From assembly GCF_900094705.1 (NCBI RefSeq), contig NZ_FMAR01000002.1:186001-250000 (forward strand): 64,000 nt of DNA, in the 5' to 3' direction. The stretch is from Chitinophaga costaii. Its GTDB lineage: Bacteria; Bacteroidota; Bacteroidia; Chitinophagales; Chitinophagaceae. The position numbers were made by a program, and so were the translations under genes. Shown here one piece after another: positions 59,857 to 64,000 of the stretch (positions are counted from its first letter, which is position 1; each line of letters starts with the position of its first letter). Under the pieces are notes generated by a model. That model saw only the letters and a program-made list of their open reading frames with translations. It was not told where the DNA came from and did not search any database.

Positions 59857-61212
59857 TTAGTTTAACAACGTTTTTAAATTACCATTTGCTTTAATGATAT
59901 CCAGTTCTGCCAGTTTGTATTGCAGCAATGCCTCATTGTAATTGTTCTGGGCCTCGGTGAGCGAAGTCTCCGATTCCAGCAGGTCTGTAAGGCCCGCCAG
60001 GCCTAGTTTGTAATTATTTTGCGTTGCGTAATACACCTCCTGGGCCAAGTCTACGTTCTCTTTTTGCGAGCGGATAGTACTTAGGTTATTCTGCACCTGC
60101 AAGCGGGCATTATTGTATTGTGTATTCAGGGAGATGTTGGTAGCTTCTATCTCTTTACTTAGTTGTTTCAAGGTCACGGTGGCCTGTCCTACGCGGCTGC
60201 GGCGGGCAAAACCATCGAAGATGGGTATTTTCAGCGTAAGCCCTGCTGCGCCGGCGCTATACCAGGAGGCAGTGGAATTTGATTCAAAAAGATCAAATTT
60301 ATTACTTAGTCCATTCCTGGAATAGTTAGCAAACAATTGAAGGGAGGGATAATACTCTGCCTGATAGGCTTTTTTCTGAAGTTGTTGCAATGCTTCTTCT
60401 TTTTTCAGCAGCAGGTATTCTACGCGGTTGTCCAGGTGCATGGCGCCAAAATCTATGGGAGAATCGGTATGCTGGGCAATCTCCTGGAAGGAGGCTTCCG
60501 GTAGGGTGATGGAGGCGTCTATTGGCATGCCCATCGTTTGCTTCAGCAGGTTGTAGGCCGTTTCCAGGGCGTTTTGCTGCGTGGTAAGTTGTGTTTTATA
60601 ATTCACAAGGTTCACTTTAATACGATCCAGGTCTATTCGTTTGGCCAGCCCGTTTTTCACTTGTGAATCGGTGCTTTGTACCAGGGTGTCCAGTTTATGA
60701 ATGTTGGCCTGTAGTACTACAATTCTTTCACGTGTCACCAGCACCTGATAATACAACTGGCTTACATTATAAATAACATTTTCCTCGGTTTGCGCCGTTT
60801 GTAACTTGTAATACTCGCGGCCTGTGCGGGCAGCTTTGAGGCCGGTAAAAACGGTTTGGTTAAAGACCTGTTGCGTTAAAGTTGCCTGGGCCATCGCGTT
60901 ATGGGTAAGGGAAGCGGCGAGTAATACAGTTTTTCCGGGTTGCCCTAGGAAATCGCCGGGAATGGGGATAATCTGTTTCTTAAAATTATTGGTGTACTGC
61001 CCCGTTCCGTCTATTTGAGGCAATGCCTGTGCGCGGGTTTCCTGTACTTTCAGGTCGCCCATATCTTCATTTAATTTTACCTGGGCCAATTGCTGGTTGT
61101 TGGCCAGCGCATATTGCAGGCATTGTTGTAGCGTAAGCGGGGTCGTTTGGGCGTACCCATTCGTTATCCCCAGCCCGGTAAAGAGCAGTAGGGATAGTGT
61201 CAGCCTTTTCAT
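59857..61212 (-). CDS. TolC-like outer-membrane efflux channel
   Basis: The 451-residue protein has a signal peptide (MKRLTLSLLLFTGLGITNGYAQ) and two OEP repeats (LTLQQCLQYALANNQQLAQV; YYATQNNYKLGLAGLTDLLE, then SETSLTEAQNNYNEALLQYK), typical for TolC-type trimeric channels. It starts 72 bases after the second TetR gene and precedes the adaptor, so the tripartite pump is complete in the order channel-adaptor-pump. Confidence 0.93.
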   Translation of the reverse strand: MKRLTLSLLLFTGLGITNGYAQTTPLTLQQCLQYALANNQQLAQVKLNEDMGDLKVQETRAQALPQIDGTGQYTNNFKKQIIPIPGDFLGQPGKTVLLAASLTHNAMAQATLTQQVFNQTVFTGLKAARTGREYYKLQTAQTEENVIYNVSQLYYQVLVTRERIVVLQANIHKLDTLVQSTDSQVKNGLAKRIDLDRIKVNLVNYKTQLTTQQNALETAYNLLKQTMGMPIDASITLPEASFQEIAQHTDSPIDFGAMHLDNRVEYLLLKKEEALQQLQKKAYQAEYYPSLQLFANYSRNGLSNKFDLFESNSTASWYSAGAAGLTLKIPIFDGFARRSRVGQATVTLKQLSKEIEATNISLNTQYNNARLQVQNNLSTIRSQKENVDLAQEVYYATQNNYKLGLAGLTDLLESETSLTEAQNNYNEALLQYKLAELDIIKANGNLKTLLN

Positions 61213-61284
61213 TGCTTTCGTAGTTTGTGTTTTGTAAGCCTGTAGTGTATGTCAGGCTTAGGTAGTAGGGTGCGACGGTGATCT

Positions 61285-61902
61285 TTATTGGGCCGCTACA
61301 GCCAAGTCCCGGTAATTGCCGGCAACTTCCATGCCTTTCAGCGTGGCTACTCCCTGAATATAATGCCAGGTAAGTTCTGTCATCACTTCATGCGAGTTGT
61401 ATTGGGTGGCAGGAAATTGTTCCGGAAAATACACCGATTCCATTTGCAACTGGCGCATGCGAGCTATTACATCTAAATTTAAGTTATTATGGAACAGGCC
61501 TTCAGCAACACCCCTATCGAGATTTTTGCGGATGGCCGGTAAGGTTGTTTTCTGTTTAAACGCATCTACCCTGGCCCATGCATCGGGGTGGTACTTGCGG
61601 AGTTCATAAAACATTACCGGGTTAATGGCCTGTGCAAATTGCTCGCTGTATTGTAATCCTTCCAACAATTCCGCGATGGCATTAGCGCCGGTTTCGGAGC
61701 AGTGCGTAAGCTGCGAGCCGCGCTGATGCAGCAAGAAATCGATCGATTCATTGATCAGGGCGTCCTTATCGGTAAAATGTTCATACACCGTTTTCTTGGA
61801 AATACCGCATTCCCGCGATATATCGAACATCGTCACACTTTTCATTCCATAGGTCCGGAACAGCCGCAGTGCGGTGTCTAAGATTCGTTCCCGTACGTTC
61901 AT
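61285..61902 (-). CDS. TetR-family regulator (second of two)
   Basis: The 205-residue protein has a TetR DNA-binding domain: ERILDTALRLFRTYGMKSVT, MFDISRECGISKKTVYEHFT, DKDALINESIDF. The ligand-binding part is alpha-helical and unlike that of the first TetR gene. It begins only three bases after the stop of the first TetR gene and precedes tolC by 72 bases, so it is co-transcribed with the pump. It should respond to a pump substrate, by inference. Confidence 0.9.
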   Translation of the reverse strand: MNVRERILDTALRLFRTYGMKSVTMFDISRECGISKKTVYEHFTDKDALINESIDFLLHQRGSQLTHCSETGANAIAELLEGLQYSEQFAQAINPVMFYELRKYHPDAWARVDAFKQKTTLPAIRKNLDRGVAEGLFHNNLNLDVIARMRQLQMESVYFPEQFPATQYNSHEVMTELTWHYIQGVATLKGMEVAGNYRDLAVAAQ

Positions 61903-61905
61903 CTG

Positions 61906-62520
61906 TTATTCTTTGTATTTAAGTCCGTTGATAAATATCTTGGCGATTGCGCGCTGTTGTTGAATGATTTTTAAAAAGTTGTCTTTGGAGTGTACATCCA
62001 TAGGTGGTATTCCGTCTGTGATTACGTAACGGATGCCTTCCATGGTGTCCTGGTATAATTGGGCAATAACATTGGCATTTTTTAACTGAAATTCGCCATG
62101 CGCATGGCCAGCCTCAAAAATGCGGGTAAGCAGGTGCAGTTCCCGGTTGCGAAACTCTTGGAACTGTTCTGAAGTAATAAGTTTTTTTTCCTGGATAATT
62201 TTAAAGATTTCCAGTTGACAAAACCTGCAGCCAAATTCATATTTGATATCCAAAATATTCAGCAAAGTGTGGGAGGCACTCACCATTTTGGTCATTTCTG
62301 TTTCAACGGCTTGGAACAAGAGTTCGCTAATCCTTTCCAGCACAGCCATATGAAGGCCATGCTTATCGGGGAAGTAATAATACAAAGCGGCTTTGGAACA
62401 GTGAAGATCTTCAGCAATCTCGTTCATAGTGGTTTTGCCGGCACCATAATGAATGAAGCGCTTAAGTGCCGCATCCAATATTCTTTCTTTAGTATCGTCC
62501 CGGTTATCCGTTGTGATCAT
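61906..62520 (-). CDS. TetR-family regulator (first of two)
   Basis: The 204-residue protein has the domain KERILDAALKRFIHYGAGKT, TMNEIAEDLHCSKAALYYYF, PDKHGLHMAVLERI. Its C-terminal half differs from that of the downstream TetR. It is the first gene of the operon, downstream of an exact -7 box (62551-62558) and a 17-bp palindromic site (62582-62598), so it or its partner probably controls the operon. The start is an ATG at 62520. Confidence 0.9.
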   Translation of the reverse strand: MITTDNRDDTKERILDAALKRFIHYGAGKTTMNEIAEDLHCSKAALYYYFPDKHGLHMAVLERISELLFQAVETEMTKMVSASHTLLNILDIKYEFGCRFCQLEIFKIIQEKKLITSEQFQEFRNRELHLLTRIFEAGHAHGEFQLKNANVIAQLYQDTMEGIRYVITDGIPPMDVHSKDNFLKIIQQQRAIAKIFINGLKYKE

Positions 62521-62550
62521 GTTACTTTCTGACTTTTTTCGTTACAAAGT

Positions 62551-62558
62551 CAAAAGTA
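62551..62558 (-). promoter_or_regulatory. Promoter -7 element of the efflux operon
   Basis: TACTTTTG on the minus strand; predicted start near 62548, 28 bases before the ATG at 62520. Confidence 0.55.
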
Positions 62559-62581
62559 GAACAAAATCCCAAATTGCTAAG

Positions 62582-62598
62582 TTAAGTTGGTCACTTAA
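62582..62598. promoter_or_regulatory. Candidate TetR operator
   Basis: TTAAGT (62582-62587), a five-base spacer TGGTC, then ACTTAA (62593-62598): a 17-bp inverted repeat lying at about -34 to -50 from the predicted start. This is the usual kind and place of a TetR binding site. Confidence 0.45.
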
Positions 62599-62878
62599 GG
62601 TCTTTTTGACAATAAGCTGACAAAATAAACCGGTATTAACTAATGGGTTTCTGCGCATGACTTGCTGGTAAAAAGCCTGGAAAACGAGGAAAAGCCCTCC
62701 TAAAAGATGGTGAAAAATAGAAGTGGTGCGGGGAAAATAAAGTGGGCTGGTAAAAGCTTTGATGACAGGCTAGCTTCCTGTTAAAAGATAGTGAATACGA
62801 GGGATCTCATTTTTTTTAATCAATAATTTTCATTCAATTTACTGCGCTATCGTGGAAGCGATGCGTAAAGCTATTCCC
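62599..62878. other. Intergenic region between efflux and ter clusters
   Basis: No gene is supported here. A direct repeat TAAAAGATrGTGAA occurs at about 62701 and 62782 (80 bases apart), and a T-run lies near 62810. These may be regulatory for the divergent operons; no promoter match of good quality was found for the ter side. Confidence 0.5.
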
Positions 62879-62896
62879 GGAAAACAAATGTTTTCC
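62879..62896. promoter_or_regulatory. Inverted repeat upstream of the ter cluster
   Basis: GGAAAACA (62879-62886) and TGTTTTCC (62889-62896) flank two A, 25 bases before the terE-like ATG; a candidate operator or short 5' hairpin. Confidence 0.4.
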
Positions 62897-62921
62897 TGTT
62901 CAATTAAAATTTACAGAATGT

Positions 62922-63500
62922 ATGGCTATTATTAACCTTCAGAAAGGTCAAAGGATCGACATTGGTTTGCAACACATCAGTGTAGGCCTGGGATGGAATC
63001 CTAACGAAGGTACCGGCGCTGCATTTGATCTTGATGCTTCGGCATTTATGATCGATGCCCAGCGCCTTATACCCACGGAAGGCTATTTTATTTTTTACAA
63101 CAACACCGATTCGCCTGATACGGCCCTGCATCATTCCGGCGACGATCCTACCGGTGGCAATAGTGCTGGGGGTGACGATGAGACGATTAGTGTGGAGCTG
63201 GGCAAAGTGGATGCTAGCATACAGGAAATTTTATTTGTGGTAACCATTCACGATGCTGCCGGCCGCCGTCAAAATTTTGGTCAGGTGCGGGATTCCTATA
63301 TTCGCGTAGTGGATGCGATCAATGGACAGGAGATAGCAAAGTACGAATTGGGAGAAGATTTTTCAGTGGAAACCGCCGTGGAATTTGGCCGCTTATACCG
63401 TCGTGATGGTAAGTGGAAATTCGAAGCCTCTGGTATCGGTTATAAAGAAGACCTGGCCTATTTTGTGGAAAAATATTATAAAGGTGCCATTCAAAAGTAA
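62922..63500 (+). CDS. TerD-family (TerE-like) stress protein
   Basis: The 192-residue protein has the TerD fold: INLQKGQRIDIGLQHISVGL, GWNPNEGTGAAFDLDASAFM (calcium-binding acidic region) and DNLTG-type text HHSGDDPTGGNSAGGDDETI, where repeated Asp/Gly residues bind calcium. Such proteins belong to ter (tellurite/stress) operons of largely unknown mechanism. A second family member follows 121 bases later. The start is an ATG after a 26-base gap from the inverted repeat at 62879-62896. Confidence 0.88.
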   Translation: MAIINLQKGQRIDIGLQHISVGLGWNPNEGTGAAFDLDASAFMIDAQRLIPTEGYFIFYNNTDSPDTALHHSGDDPTGGNSAGGDDETISVELGKVDASIQEILFVVTIHDAAGRRQNFGQVRDSYIRVVDAINGQEIAKYELGEDFSVETAVEFGRLYRRDGKWKFEASGIGYKEDLAYFVEKYYKGAIQK

Positions 63501-63621
63501 GCCGTATTATAGCGTATGCCTATTTGCCTGCTTTCTTCATTTTCAATATAACTGCTCTGTGCAAGAGCTCGCCGGGCGCTCATTTCACGTATGTTAAGCT
63601 ATACAACTCAATTTATTTATT

Positions 63622-64000
63622 ATGGCAATTAATTTGGTAAAAGGTCAAACTATAGACCTCCGTAAAAACGACCAGGGCGAAAGTTTCGACCTGTCTTCTG
63701 TAACCATGGGCCTGGGCTGGGACGTTCGAAAGAAGTCTGGCGGTTTCCTCGGAAAGCTGCTGGGTGGTAGCCAGGAAGATTATGACCTGGATGCCGTGGC
63801 TTTCCTGCTCAATAGCAATGGTAAAGTGGCAGACACCGGCCGCACCGCCTCCACCACAGATGGCCGACAGGTAGCGTTGTACCAGGGAGATGTAGTGTTC
63901 TTTAATTCCCAGAAGCATCCTTCCGGCCAGATATGGCTTACCGGCGACAACCGTACCGGTGCCGGCGATGGAGATGATGAACAGATTGTTGTGCGCCTGG
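63622..64000 (+). CDS. TerD-family stress protein (3' end outside window)
   Basis: The frame is open from the ATG at 63622 to the window's end (126 codons). The product starts MAINLVKGQTIDLRKNDQGE, has DLSSVTMGLGWDVRKKSGGF with a Gly-Leu insert (LGKLLGGS), DYDLDAVAFLLNSNGKVAD and GAGDGDDEQIVVRL: the two acidic calcium-binding segments of TerD. The insert after the first strand distinguishes it from the neighbour. More ter genes probably follow. Confidence 0.88.
   Translation, partial: MAINLVKGQTIDLRKNDQGESFDLSSVTMGLGWDVRKKSGGFLGKLLGGSQEDYDLDAVAFLLNSNGKVADTGRTASTTDGRQVALYQGDVVFFNSQKHPSGQIWLTGDNRTGAGDGDDEQIVVRL

Overview
The window looks like a chromosomal segment of a Bacteroidota member, most likely family Chitinophagaceae. 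The reasons are the gliding lipoprotein GldH, futalosine-route menaquinone synthesis (MqnC), Bat proteins, DUF4834, a GH9 enzyme, YjjG and CPBP families of this phylum, and a recurring promoter element TAnnTTTG (the Bacteroidota -7 box, often with TTG or TTTG about 19-23 bases upstream). I found this element upstream of about twenty genes and used it to choose starts. Many native starts are internal to the longest open frame, because TTG codons upstream inflate the frame. No database was searched; family calls rest on motifs and recalled family features.

Layout. 1-16 kb holds housekeeping genes: an amino-acid permease end, a GNAT acetyltransferase, a 1.1 kb non-coding stretch with tandem hairpin repeats (1.38-1.64 kb), mqnC, a PDZ aspartic protease, a two-subunit M16 peptidase pair, an LprI-like protein, a degenerate arginase-family protein, a GT-B glycosyltransferase, an ArsC/Spx-like protein and polA. 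16-18 kb holds a small membrane protein and a GH9 glycosidase. 18.1-20.4 kb is an accessory patch: an AraC remnant fused to a decayed IS66 element, an AT-rich GNAT plus HTH gene pair with a perfect palindrome in its promoter region (toxin-antitoxin-like), and tRNA-Met. 20.5-31.4 kb holds a HAD phosphatase, DUF4834, a TM2/DUF2752 pair (DUF2752 frameshifted), rimP-nusA-infB, surA and a long purF-like gene.

31.6-41.8 kb holds a SixA-type phosphatase, proC, an HNH endonuclease, dus, a CPBP-cdsA-psd membrane-lipid cluster, a YjjG phosphatase, an SDR and batD-batE. 41.9-47.4 kb holds a truncated LytS-type kinase, the operon yicC-gldH-histidine kinase-response regulator, and the divergent rluE-like/Crp pair. 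47.4-48.05 kb is a non-coding AT-rich stretch with two DnaA-box matches. 48-55.3 kb holds an lpxD homologue, a lipoprotein, an epimerase, hydroxyacyl-CoA dehydrogenase, pheS, a C1 peptidase and a hydroxyisobutyrate-dehydrogenase-like gene. 55.5-62.5 kb is an RND efflux operon headed by two consecutive TetR genes. 62.9-64 kb starts a TerD-family stress cluster that runs off the end.

The best candidate for an undescribed system is the GNAT-HTH module at 18987-20065 with its palindrome at 20106-20125. The second is the hairpin/short-peptide repeat array near 1.4-1.6 kb.
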